Program-made: the position numbers and the translations under genes
Shown: piece after piece, positions 16,124 through 24,044 of the stretch
How positions within the stretch are numbered: the first letter of the stretch is position 1
How the letters are laid out: every line of letters begins with the position of its first letter
The notes under the pieces: generated by a model
Told to the model about the DNA's origin: nothing
Databases searched by the model: none
The model's input: the letters and a program-made list of their open reading frames with translations, nothing else
Assembly (NCBI GenBank): GCA_900545715.1
Contig: URAJ01000015.1
Location: 1 to 48,684 of the forward strand
DNA: 48,684 nt
Direction of reading: 5' to 3'
DNA from: an uncultured Opitutales bacterium
GTDB lineage: Bacteria > Verrucomicrobiota > Verrucomicrobiia > Opitutales > Intestinicryptomonadaceae

Positions 16124-16891
16124 ATGAAACAATATCTCTATCTGTCACTCGTGCCCGAAGCTCTCATAGCCTCCAACCTGTCGCCCGAAGAATTCGGAAG
16201 TTATTACGCGACGGGCGCGTTCAGACGCAACTGCGATCCTGCAATTTTCTTTGAGATAGACCCGAATTTTAAATCCGACTACCTTCCGATAGACAAAATT
16301 CCCGAACTCTGCGCGCCCCATCCGGACGGAAGGCCGCACAAATCGGTGTGTTTATCCGTTTACAGGGTGCTCGAACACGTCCCGATGTCGGCCTTCAAAA
16401 ACCTCTATTTGGTTACGAGCGACGGCAAAACGCTTGAGCTCACCGCAAAGCCCTTTGAGCCCGATCCGTCGCGCAAAGTTTACCTTTACCAGGATTTGGC
16501 TCCGTGCCGCCCGCGCGTTGCAAGCATTCTCAATCCGCAGGAGTACGTGAAAAGGCTGACTTCGCCGGAGCGGCTTGTCCACTTCAAAAAGATAGCATTC
16601 TTCGATATGAAGCTTGGCGATCTTGAGCGCGACCCTGTAAACGGAGACCTCGGAGATTTGCCGTACACCAACCAGCACCACTTGCGCGACTGCCTTGATG
16701 TCGTAAGGACAAAGGGCGGCAAGAATAATAAAATTGTGGCAAGGTCCATGGGCGAGATTCTATACAGGACAGTCGGAAGCGGCTTCTATGTTGGCGCCGG
16801 CGACGATATGTTGGCGTATCCGATGCCGCCTAAGGACGAGATTGAGGCAAATAACTTCCAATGGTTTAAGAGCGCGCAGTTCGGGGGCTAA
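16124..16891 (+). CDS. Conserved-looking cytoplasmic protein, unrecognised
   Basis: 255 residues with no signal peptide or membrane segment. AGAGGA about 6 bases before the ATG is a good ribosome-binding site. The sequence is evenly mixed with no low-complexity stretches, for example MKQYLYLSLVPEALIAS, NLSPEEFGSYYATGAFRRNC, FFDMKLGDLERDPVNGDLGD and GSGFYVGAGDDMLAYPMPPK. It has several aromatic-rich beta strands and a conserved-looking GAGDDM segment near the end. I cannot assign a family. Coding character is clear from codon use and length. It stands alone with its own terminator. There is no contextual clue beyond lying downstream of the rhamnosidase gene, from which it is separated by a terminator. 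Confidence 0.75.
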   Translation: MKQYLYLSLVPEALIASNLSPEEFGSYYATGAFRRNCDPAIFFEIDPNFKSDYLPIDKIPELCAPHPDGRPHKSVCLSVYRVLEHVPMSAFKNLYLVTSDGKTLELTAKPFEPDPSRKVYLYQDLAPCRPRVASILNPQEYVKRLTSPERLVHFKKIAFFDMKLGDLERDPVNGDLGDLPYTNQHHLRDCLDVVRTKGGKNNKIVARSMGEILYRTVGSGFYVGAGDDMLAYPMPPKDEIEANNFQWFKSAQFGG

Positions 16892-16939
16892 GCCGTATTG
16901 CGGACTTTTTAAATGCAAATAATCGTCTTGTAAAACAGC

Positions 16940-16967
16940 CGCCGCGCCAAAAAAGCGCGGCGTTTTT
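16940..16967 (+). terminator. Rho-independent terminator after the unrecognised gene
   Basis: CGCCGCGC and GCGCGGCG form a perfect 8-base stem, followed by five T. Confidence 0.88.
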
Positions 16968-17713
16968 ATGGATTTTTACTTTTTTTTATCGGGTGGAGTT
17001 TGTGTATTTTTTCTAAGCTTCCGCCACACACAAATGTGCGCAGAAATTTTTACAATGCTGTAATCAAAATTTTAGGATTTTATATTTTTTGGTTTTTATG
17101 CAATAGGCGCGATAAATAAAAAATTTTAGCGGCGGAAAATTTTTAATGCAGCATCGCAAATCTAAAAAATCTATCGCACGAAAAGGGAAAAATCCTCTGT
17201 AAAAATCTTTGCGGAAAGGGTTGGTAAAATATTTTTTGGATTTGCCGAATTGTCGATTATTTTGTGTTTTTTATAGAGAGGCTTTTTATCGGCATTTGAG
17301 AGTGGCAAATATCTTGGCGGATTTTGCCAATAACTTTGCGGTTATAGTAAACGCGATATTGCGGAAGGGAATAGAGCTTTCCCTCGGAGAAATAATGCGC
17401 TTCCGAGCGCGTTTGTATCTTTAATAACAGACAACGTGCGGGCATTTATCTACGCTTTATATGCGAAGCGCGGCGTCGGATTTTCCAGTAGATTTTTTTA
17501 TAAAATATATGCCAAAAATAAGGAGAATTAAAAACTATAAAATTTATTCGCGCACTTTTAACAATCTTGAAAAAACTAAGAATTTAAAGCGCGCAGTTTA
17601 TTTTAGCTTTAGTTGCATATAGAGAAAAGGTACGCTTCAGCTAATGCAGCTTTATTGAAAGAGTACTTGCTCCTTATCTTAACAGTTTTCTTGCGCGCTG
17701 AAAGAAGCGTGGC

Positions 17714-17747
17714 AAAAAAAAGACGAACCGCACGGTTCGTCTTTTTT
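17714..17747. terminator. Bidirectional terminator, serves pntB
   Basis: A7-GACGAACCG-CA-CGGTTCGTC-T6: a perfect 9-base stem with a 2-base loop extended by A/T pairs. It works on both strands and lies 70 bases after the pntB stop. Confidence 0.9.
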
Positions 17748-17816
17748 GCGTACTTTGCGGCGCGCCCGCCGCTTCGCCTAAGCGTACCCAAAATGAATTT
17801 GGGGACGGCGCGTAAG

Positions 17817-19226
17817 CTATGCCTCCTTGAACTTGGATACGAGCTCGTTGATTGTGGCCTTCGCGTCGCCGTAGAGCATGCGCGTGTTGGGGCGGAAGAA
17901 GAGCCCGTTTTCAAGCCCGGAGAATCCCGCTCCCTTGCCGCGTTTTAGCGCGAGAACGGTCTTAGCCTTATACGCCTCGATAATCGGCATTCCGTATATC
18001 GGGCTGGACTTGTCTTCTGCGGCCGCGGGATTTACGACGTCGTTTGCTCCGATTACTATTGCGACGTCCGCCGTTTCGAGGATCTTGTTTGCCTCGTCCA
18101 TCTCCTTCAACTGTTCGTACGGAACGTCTGCTTCCGCGAGAAGCACATTCATGTGCCCCGGCATTCTTCCCGCAACAGGGTGGATTGCAAAACATACTTC
18201 CGCCCCGTTGTTTTCGAGAATTTCCGCGAGCTCTTTTACGACGTGCTGTGCCTGCGCGACAGCCATACCGTATCCCGGAATGAATACGACGCTCTGCGCG
18301 GCTTCGAGAATGTAGTAGGCGTCGTCGGCGGAGATTGCCTTCATTTCGCCCTCTACCTTATTTTTAGAGCCGCCAGCCGCCGAGCCGAAGCCGGAGAACA
18401 GGACGTTCGACAAAGTCCTGTTCATGGACTTGCACATTATTACGGTTAGTATTACGCCGCTTGCACCTACGAGCGAGCCCGCCACAATGAGTACATTGTT
18501 TTGTATTACAAAGCCCGCCGCGCTTGCAGCCAAGCCCGAGAGAGAGTTTAGCAGTGAAATTACAACCGGCATATCGCCCCCGCCAATCGGCATAACGGCC
18601 GCAATTCCGAGCACGAGCGACAGGATAATAGCGGCAACCATAATATAGTAGGCTGTCCAATAGTCGCCTATGGCGGCAAACGCCACGGCCGAAACGACAG
18701 TAAGAACGGCGATTACAAGGTTTACAATTTTCTGCCCGGCGTAGATGTACGGCTTGCCGGAGAGCTTGCCGGAGAGCTTTGCCCAAGCGTAGGCGGAACC
18801 TGTGAATGTCACGCCGCCAATGAGGATTGTCACTATTATTGCCGATTTTGCGATAACGCCGGCGGGAATGTTTGCGACGCCGTCGTAGTGGTATTCAACC
18901 CATGCGACGAGCAGCGAGGCCAGACCGCCGAAACCGTTGAGCAGCGCGACCATTTCCGGCATGGACGTCATTTTTACCTTCTTCGCAACGACAAGTCCAA
19001 TAAAGGCGCCAAGCAGCAGTCCCGCCGCGAGAATAACCCATGTGATTTTATCCGAGGCGTCGAGAATTTTATGGTCGAATAAAGTGAAAACGACGGCGAC
19101 GAGCATGCCGACGGAGGAAAGTATATTGCCCTTGCGAGCGGTCTCAGCCTTGCCGAGCATTTTGATGCCGAGAATGAAGATTACGGCGGAGACGATGTAG
19201 GCGATGTTTATGATTTGCGGATTCAT
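17817..19226 (-). CDS. pntB: NAD(P) transhydrogenase subunit beta
   Basis: 469 residues. The N-terminal part has eight or nine membrane helices (MNPQIINIAYIVSAVIFILG onward). The C-terminal 170 residues form the NADP(H)-binding domain III: IPGYGMAVAQAQHVV, CFAIHPVAGRMPGHMNVLLA, VIGANDVVNPAA, KRGKGAGFSGLENGLFF and MLYGDAKATINELV. It couples hydride transfer from NADH to NADP+ with proton entry across the inner membrane and so supplies NADPH. It is the last gene of a three-gene operon; the preceding pntAB stop is two bases from this start. All binding motifs appear intact. Confidence 0.96.
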   Translation of the reverse strand: MNPQIINIAYIVSAVIFILGIKMLGKAETARKGNILSSVGMLVAVVFTLFDHKILDASDKITWVILAAGLLLGAFIGLVVAKKVKMTSMPEMVALLNGFGGLASLLVAWVEYHYDGVANIPAGVIAKSAIIVTILIGGVTFTGSAYAWAKLSGKLSGKPYIYAGQKIVNLVIAVLTVVSAVAFAAIGDYWTAYYIMVAAIILSLVLGIAAVMPIGGGDMPVVISLLNSLSGLAASAAGFVIQNNVLIVAGSLVGASGVILTVIMCKSMNRTLSNVLFSGFGSAAGGSKNKVEGEMKAISADDAYYILEAAQSVVFIPGYGMAVAQAQHVVKELAEILENNGAEVCFAIHPVAGRMPGHMNVLLAEADVPYEQLKEMDEANKILETADVAIVIGANDVVNPAAAEDKSSPIYGMPIIEAYKAKTVLALKRGKGAGFSGLENGLFFRPNTRMLYGDAKATINELVSKFKEA

Positions 19227-19228
19227 CG

Positions 19229-19516
19229 TTATTTGTCTCCCTTCTTCTTAAACATGGCGAGCATTCTGTCTGTGACGAGGTATCCGCCCACGACATTGAT
19301 TGTGGCCAGAACCAGCGCCGCGAATCCGAGGATAGTCGCAAACATGCTGTTGTCGGTGCCGCCCGTTGCGATTATTGCGCCGACTATCGTGATGCCGCTT
19401 ATGGCGTTTGATCCGCTCATCAACGGCGTGTGGAGCTGGCTTGGAACCTTGGATATGAGTTCGAACCCAAGGAACACGGACAGCGTGAATATGAATAATA
19501 GAAGAATGAGTTCCAT
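19229..19516 (-). CDS. pntAB: NAD(P) transhydrogenase alpha subunit, membrane part
   Basis: 95 residues, with three to four hydrophobic segments: LILLLFIFTLSVFLGFELIS, then SQLHTPLMSGSNAISGITIVG, and helices up to VVGGYLVTDRMLAMFKKKGDK. The phrase HTPLMSGSNAISG is the conserved core of domain II of the alpha subunit. In this arrangement the alpha chain is split into a soluble part (pntAA) and this membrane part, as in Rhodospirillum and many other bacteria. It sits between the two larger subunit genes, 13 bases after the pntAA stop. Confidence 0.94.
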   Translation of the reverse strand: MELILLLFIFTLSVFLGFELISKVPSQLHTPLMSGSNAISGITIVGAIIATGGTDNSMFATILGFAALVLATINVVGGYLVTDRMLAMFKKKGDK

Positions 19517-19529
19517 GGCTAAAGATAGT

Positions 19530-20645
19530 TTACATAAAGCGTTCGTCGGTTATTTTGCCGTCGTTGGCTACGACGCACGATTTCATTATCGGGTCCTCCA
19601 TATTTACGGTGAAGTTCCCGTCTACTGTAAAATGCTCGATGAAGTTGTATACGTTTGAGCCGTACATTTGGCTCGCCGTGGCGGGCACTGACGCTTCCAA
19701 ACAAGTGTTGCCTATAATCATTACGCCGTTGGGAGTGATTACGGTTTCGTCCGGCTTTGAGCCTTCGACGTTTCCGCCGCTTTCAACCGCCATGTCGACG
19801 ATTACGCTGCCTGGCTTCATTCCCGAAACCATTTCCGCCGTTATAATGACGGGTGCCTTTCTTCCGAACAGCTTTGCGGTCGTTATCACGACGTCTGCTT
19901 GCGCGCAAACTTTTGCCATGCCTTTGCGCTGCAGTTCTATTTGTTCAGGCGTCAAGGCCTTCGCGTATCCCTGTGCGGTCTGTCCCGTTTCGCCGAGGTC
20001 GATTTTTATAAATTTTGCGCCGAGGCTTTTTACTTGTTCCTCCACCACCGGGCGGGTGTCGAAAGCTTCAACCCTCGCTCCTATTCTCTTTGCGGTTGCT
20101 ATCGCCTGCAATCCCGCCACGCCCACTCCTACGATAAAGAATTTTAACGGCGATATCGTTCCTGCGGGCGTCATCATCATCGGGGCGATTTTGTTTATGG
20201 AAGTTGCCGCCTTCAAAACCGCGCAATATCCCGCGAGGTTTGACTGGGAGCTCAATACGTCCATTTTCTGGGCGATTGTGCTGCGGGGTATCATTTCAAA
20301 GCTTGCGGCGGTCACTCCGGCGTCGGCGAACGCCTTTATCAGCTCTTTTTCATTGAACGGGTCGAGGAGGCTCAGGTGGAAGGAGCCCTTCTTGAAATTC
20401 TGTACATCGCTTACGGAGGGCTTGCGGACTGACACCACGAAGTCCGCCTCTTTCACGGCTTCGGGGGGGACGATTTCCGCGCCAGCCTCGGCGTACTGCT
20501 CGTCGGTGAATCCCGCCTTGATGCCCGCGGATCGGCATACGCGCACTGCCCAGCCGAGTTTCGCGAGCTTTTTTACGTCCGTCGGGGTTGCCGCAACTCG
20601 CGTTTCCCTCGGGTCGGTTTCTGCTGATACGAATAGTGTTTTCAT
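19530..20645 (-). CDS. pntAA: NAD(P) transhydrogenase alpha subunit, NAD-binding part
   Basis: 371 residues from the ATG at 20645 (MKTLFVSAETDPRETRVAATP). The frame extends 13 codons further upstream, but the usual family start fits here. The motifs are DVLSSQSNLAGYCAVLKAA, the Rossmann loop VGVAGLQAIATAKRIGARVEAFDTR, PVIITAEMVSGMKPGSVIVDMA and GGNVEGSKP. It binds NAD(H) on the cytoplasmic side (domain I) and passes hydride to domain III of PntB. A TTGATT about 39 bases before the ATG, with a weak -10, may be the operon promoter. It is divergent from the GH13 gene. Confidence 0.95.
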   Translation of the reverse strand: MKTLFVSAETDPRETRVAATPTDVKKLAKLGWAVRVCRSAGIKAGFTDEQYAEAGAEIVPPEAVKEADFVVSVRKPSVSDVQNFKKGSFHLSLLDPFNEKELIKAFADAGVTAASFEMIPRSTIAQKMDVLSSQSNLAGYCAVLKAATSINKIAPMMMTPAGTISPLKFFIVGVGVAGLQAIATAKRIGARVEAFDTRPVVEEQVKSLGAKFIKIDLGETGQTAQGYAKALTPEQIELQRKGMAKVCAQADVVITTAKLFGRKAPVIITAEMVSGMKPGSVIVDMAVESGGNVEGSKPDETVITPNGVMIIGNTCLEASVPATASQMYGSNVYNFIEHFTVDGNFTVNMEDPIMKSCVVANDGKITDERFM

Positions 20646-20730
20646 TACTATATAGAATGTTGACTCTTTCGAGCCGCAAATCAAACAATTTTTTTAATTA
20701 ACAGTAAACTAAATTGAAGGGCCATATTTC

Positions 20731-20759
20731 TTGCCGCTATGGTAGGTTTTTGTTATTTG
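20731..20759 (+). promoter_or_regulatory. Promoter of the GH13 gene, leaderless type
   Basis: TTGCCG (20731-20736), 17 bases, TATTTG (20754-20759), 7 bases, ATG at 20767. The -10 differs by one base from that of the LVIVD gene (TATTTC). Confidence 0.5.
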
Positions 20760-20766
20760 TTATGGT

Positions 20767-22179
20767 ATGAAAAAGTTATTATACATATTGATGTTGGCGG
20801 CTTTCTCAATGTCCGCATTGTTTTCGGCTGAAGCGGGAAAAGTCTCGGACAAGCCCGCCCGGAAGGCGCCGGATTGGCTGATGAAATCCATAATATGCCA
20901 GGTGCCGCTGCGCTCGTTTACGCAGGAGGGAACGCTTGCGGCGGCTACGGAGAGGCTCGGGCATCTCGCGGAAGCCGGAATTGGCTGCGTTTATCTCCTT
21001 CCGATAGTAGAGTCGGACCCAGACCAAAACAGGGCTTTTTGGAGCCCGCGCCAAAAAAAGAGCAATACCAACAATCCGTGCAATCCGTACAGAATAAAAA
21101 ACTATTTTAAGATTGATTCGGAATACGGGACGGACGCCGACCTGAAAAAGTTTGTCGAGCGCGCCCACGAGCTTGGAATGAAAGTTATGCTCGACGCGGT
21201 ATACTACCACTGCGGCCCAACTGCCGACATCATAACCACAAATCCGGACTTCGTTGTGCGCGACGAAAACGGCAACGTCAAAAACGGGCGGTGGCTCTTT
21301 CCCGAACTGAACTTTGACAATCCGAAATTGCGCGAATACCTCATCTCCAATTTGGAGTATTTTGTGCGCGAGTTCGGAGTTGACGGATACAGGGCGGATG
21401 CGGAGTTTTACATACCTCTGGACTTTTGGGAAAGCGCGCGCGAAAGGCTTGAAAAAATAAAGCCCGACATCGCCCTTGTAGCCGAATCTTCCCGCCGCGA
21501 ATGCCAGCTTAAGGCGTACGATGCAAACTACTGCTGGGGCATCTTTTTTAGGGACTATTTCGCGGGGCTTAAAAATGCGAAAGTCAAGACCTCAAAAGAA
21601 TTGGGAAAAAATATAACATGGACTCTGTCGAACTATCCAAAAGGCGCGCGCCTGCTCTACCACTATGACAACCATGATATTTCGACCGACAGCGGCAGGT
21701 CGGAGGCAGTTATGTCCTACGAGGCGGCAGACGCTATGACGGCTTTTCTGCTCACAATAGGCGGCGTACCGATGCTTTTTGCCGGCAATGAAATTGCCGA
21801 TAGGGCTGAATATAATCTTTTTGCCAACAAATACCATAACCGCAGCGTCCTCGACTGGTCGGCGGCGTTCACCGAAGCGGGAAAGCGCAGATTGGCAATA
21901 GTTAAATCTCTGTCGAAAATCCGCAGCGAGCGCCCTGAACTTTATTCCGGAGAATTGAAATGGCTTGATTCCGGCAACGACAGAGTTGTCGCGTTTGAGC
22001 GCGTTGCGGGCGAAAAGAAAACGAGCGTGTTTGTCAGCGCGTCGGACAAGCCTGTGGAAATTTCCGCAAAGCTTTCCGAAAAGCCGAATGCCTACTATTC
22101 AAGCGGCGCGAAAATATCGGGCAGCGGCGATTCCGCAAAAATATATTTGGAGCCGTACGGTTTTGCCCTCGTCGAATAG
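20767..22179 (+). CDS. Exported alpha-amylase-family (GH13) enzyme
   Basis: 470 residues with a signal peptide (MKKLLYILMLAAFSMSALFSAEA). The (beta/alpha)8 barrel shows the GH13 regions: VMLDAVYYHCG (region I), GVDGYRADAE with the nucleophile Asp at about 211, IALVAESS with the acid/base Glu at about 240, and YHYDNHDIS with the third Asp at about 304. PCNPYRIKNYFKIDSEYGT resembles the entry of the barrel in amylases and trehalose-related enzymes. The C-terminal 70 residues form a beta domain. Cleavage of alpha-glucosidic links in the periplasm is the likely role; the exact specificity (amylase, neopullulanase or alpha-glucosidase) cannot be told. It is monocistronic. Confidence 0.88.
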   Translation: MKKLLYILMLAAFSMSALFSAEAGKVSDKPARKAPDWLMKSIICQVPLRSFTQEGTLAAATERLGHLAEAGIGCVYLLPIVESDPDQNRAFWSPRQKKSNTNNPCNPYRIKNYFKIDSEYGTDADLKKFVERAHELGMKVMLDAVYYHCGPTADIITTNPDFVVRDENGNVKNGRWLFPELNFDNPKLREYLISNLEYFVREFGVDGYRADAEFYIPLDFWESARERLEKIKPDIALVAESSRRECQLKAYDANYCWGIFFRDYFAGLKNAKVKTSKELGKNITWTLSNYPKGARLLYHYDNHDISTDSGRSEAVMSYEAADAMTAFLLTIGGVPMLFAGNEIADRAEYNLFANKYHNRSVLDWSAAFTEAGKRRLAIVKSLSKIRSERPELYSGELKWLDSGNDRVVAFERVAGEKKTSVFVSASDKPVEISAKLSEKPNAYYSSGAKISGSGDSAKIYLEPYGFALVE

Positions 22180-22229
22180 ACTTTTTGCGGGTTGTTGAAA
22201 GCGGCGCATACAAATTGCGACTTCATGAA

Positions 22230-22268
22230 GCGGTCTTTCCCCGTGCGGGATAGGCCGCCTTTCTTTTT
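22230..22268 (+). terminator. Probable terminator after GH13
   Basis: GCGGTC pairs with GGCCGC, and CCCG-TG-CGGG sits inside, followed by CCTTTCTTTTT. Confidence 0.55.
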
Positions 22269-22609
22269 GCGAATACGGCGGAAGGAAGTGAAGAGCTGCT
22301 ACTAATTATGTTATTTATACGTGCAAATTGCGTCGGAAAAAAATTTTCAAAAAATTTACGCGCAAAGCGGCGCAACAATATGCCGCAAGGCAAACGGCGG
22401 ATTTTTTTTGTGGCAAGTAGCGTTTAAATAAAAATTTTGCGGTTTGGCTGCGCATTTTATCCCGCAAAAATTTTGGGCTTTTTTGTTTTAAGATATGAAA
22501 CATGCGTCGGATTTTTTACTGTTGTGAAGCGCTTGTGCGGGAAACATGCGCTATTTTCTACAATGCTTTATTTCGAAAATAGAATAAAATACGAAATTTT
22601 ATAAATAAC

Positions 22610-22638
22610 TTGACTAAGCGAAGGTATAAAATTTATTT
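22610..22638 (+). promoter_or_regulatory. Promoter of the oxidoreductase-HEAT operon
   Basis: TTGACT (22610-22615), 17 bases, TTATTT (22633-22638). Transcription would start near 22645, leaving a leader of about 70 bases that includes the palindrome at 22651. Confidence 0.45.
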
Positions 22639-22650
22639 TTTTGCAATCAA

Positions 22651-22662
22651 TCAAACGTTTGA
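22651..22662. promoter_or_regulatory. LacI-family type operator
   Basis: TCAAACGTTTGA is a perfect 12-base palindrome with a central CG. This is the core shape of LacI/PurR-family operators such as the AAACGTTT centre of the PurR site. It lies just after the predicted transcription start, a typical place for repression. No LacI-family regulator gene is in this window. Confidence 0.55.
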
Positions 22663-22713
22663 GGGCGAGGACAAAGCGTCCGTGTTGTCCCGGCGTACTA
22701 ACAAATGTTTCGC

Positions 22714-24027
22714 ATGAAAAGAAGAGACTTCATAAAAACTATTGCTTCGGCGTCGGCGGCTATCGGGCTGCCCACGATAATCCCGGCATCGGCTCTCGGA
22801 AAGGGCGGGGCGGTCGCGCCGAGCGAGCGCGTGACAATGGGCTCGATAGGCCTCGGCACGCAGGGAACAGCCAACACTCAAAATTTCTTCGGCGACAAGC
22901 GAGTCCAGATTGTTGGGCTCTGCGACGTAAACAATACCGAAGGCCCGCAATATTACGGGTACGGAAACAACGAAACCAAGGGCTTGCGGAACGCCCGCAA
23001 ACTATTTGGAATGGATATCCCGACGTACGACGACTTCCGCGAACTGCTCGCGCGCAAAGATGTCGATGTTGTAATGACGGCTCTCCCCGACCATTGGCAT
23101 GCGATTGTTGGAATTGCGTGCGTAAACGCCGGTAAGGACGTATTCGGCGAAAAACCCCTCACCCGCACAATACGCGAGGGCAAAGTTCTCCGCGACACCG
23201 TTCTAAATTCCGGGCGCATTTGGCAAACAGGCTCATGGCAGAGGTCGCTGCCCGACTTTGTCCGCGCCGCCGAAATAGTCCGCAACGGATACCTCGGGCG
23301 CATTTCGAGAATAAAAATAGGGCTTCCGTCGAACTTCAAGGCCGAAGTTCTCCCGCCCGTTCCCGTCCCTAAGGGAATGAATTGGGAAATGTGGCAGGGG
23401 CCGGCGCAGCCGAGCTATTTCAATCCGCGCAAGACTTTTACGCGGTGGAGGGGAGTTACCAATTACAGCGCGGGCAAGATTGCAGACTGGGGCGCGCACC
23501 ATCTCGACATCGCCCACTGGGCCCTCGGCTTTGACGATACCGGAGCGTCAGAGATAGTCCCCGAACTCGTCCAATGGCCCAAGAACGGATTCTCCGACCA
23601 GCCGCTGAAATTCAGGGTTGTGATGTACTACCCCAACAGTGTCGAGATAGAAATATCCGACATGAACCGCAATGGCGTAGAATTTTTCGGGACAAAAGGA
23701 AAACTGTTTGTCTCGCGCGAGACCCTCTATTCCGATCCGATAGGCATAGCCGAAACGCGAATTTTGCCGACTGAAAGCAGGCTCTTCCCGATACGCAGCG
23801 GCAACCACTTCACTGCGTTTATAGACAGTGTTCTCGACCGCCGCGCGGCTGTGACCGACATCGGGGTGGCGCACCGGACAAACACCGGCTGCCTGCTCGC
23901 CGAAATAGCTTACAGGCTGAACCGCCCCATAAAGTGGGACGCCAAAAAAGAGGAGATTGTGGGCGACGACGAAGCCGCCCGCATGTGCGACAGGGCGTAT
24001 AGCGCGCCGTGGCAACTACAAGCGTAA
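22714..24027 (+). CDS. Tat-exported Gfo/Idh/MocA oxidoreductase
   Basis: 437 residues from the ATG at 22714; an ATG three codons earlier is also possible. A twin-arginine signal opens the protein (MKRRDFIKTIASASAAIG), so the folded, cofactor-loaded enzyme is exported. Next comes a Rossmann domain (VTMGSIGLGTQG, VGLCDVN) and the family lysine in FGEKPLTRTIREG. The C-terminal alpha/beta domain includes KIADWGAHHLDIAHWALGF, whose histidine is a usual catalytic or metal-side residue. Members oxidise or rearrange sugars with NAD(P), and exported members in Verrucomicrobia and Planctomycetes are numerous and poorly studied; some act in glycoside cleavage. It is operonic with the HEAT gene, 17 bases upstream of it, behind the operator at 22651. 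Neighbouring glycoside hydrolases suggest a role in glycan breakdown. Confidence 0.9.
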   Translation: MKRRDFIKTIASASAAIGLPTIIPASALGKGGAVAPSERVTMGSIGLGTQGTANTQNFFGDKRVQIVGLCDVNNTEGPQYYGYGNNETKGLRNARKLFGMDIPTYDDFRELLARKDVDVVMTALPDHWHAIVGIACVNAGKDVFGEKPLTRTIREGKVLRDTVLNSGRIWQTGSWQRSLPDFVRAAEIVRNGYLGRISRIKIGLPSNFKAEVLPPVPVPKGMNWEMWQGPAQPSYFNPRKTFTRWRGVTNYSAGKIADWGAHHLDIAHWALGFDDTGASEIVPELVQWPKNGFSDQPLKFRVVMYYPNSVEIEISDMNRNGVEFFGTKGKLFVSRETLYSDPIGIAETRILPTESRLFPIRSGNHFTAFIDSVLDRRAAVTDIGVAHRTNTGCLLAEIAYRLNRPIKWDAKKEEIVGDDEAARMCDRAYSAPWQLQA

Positions 24028-24044
24028 ATTGCGGGAGGTTTTAT

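Larger units (their letters stand above)
16892..17816. other. Long intergenic stretch without a gene
   Basis: About 920 bases. The left end holds a terminator, the right end a strong bidirectional hairpin. In between the sequence is AT-rich with words such as AAAATTTTTAATG that recur in other gaps of this window. Short open frames near 17209-17445 on both strands lack normal codon use and a usable start. Confidence 0.5.
22180..22713. other. Regulatory gap between GH13 and the oxidoreductase operon
   Basis: It holds a terminator-like hairpin at the left, an AT-rich middle with no gene, and the promoter plus LacI-type palindrome of the oxidoreductase operon at the right. Confidence 0.55.

Noticed and set aside
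17209..17445. Short open frames on both strands in the large gap
   Set aside because: Poor codon use, a non-standard start and no ribosome-binding site or known domain.
19555..20655. 366-residue open frame opposite pntAA
   Set aside because: It is the antisense shadow of a clear transhydrogenase gene whose motifs are complete.
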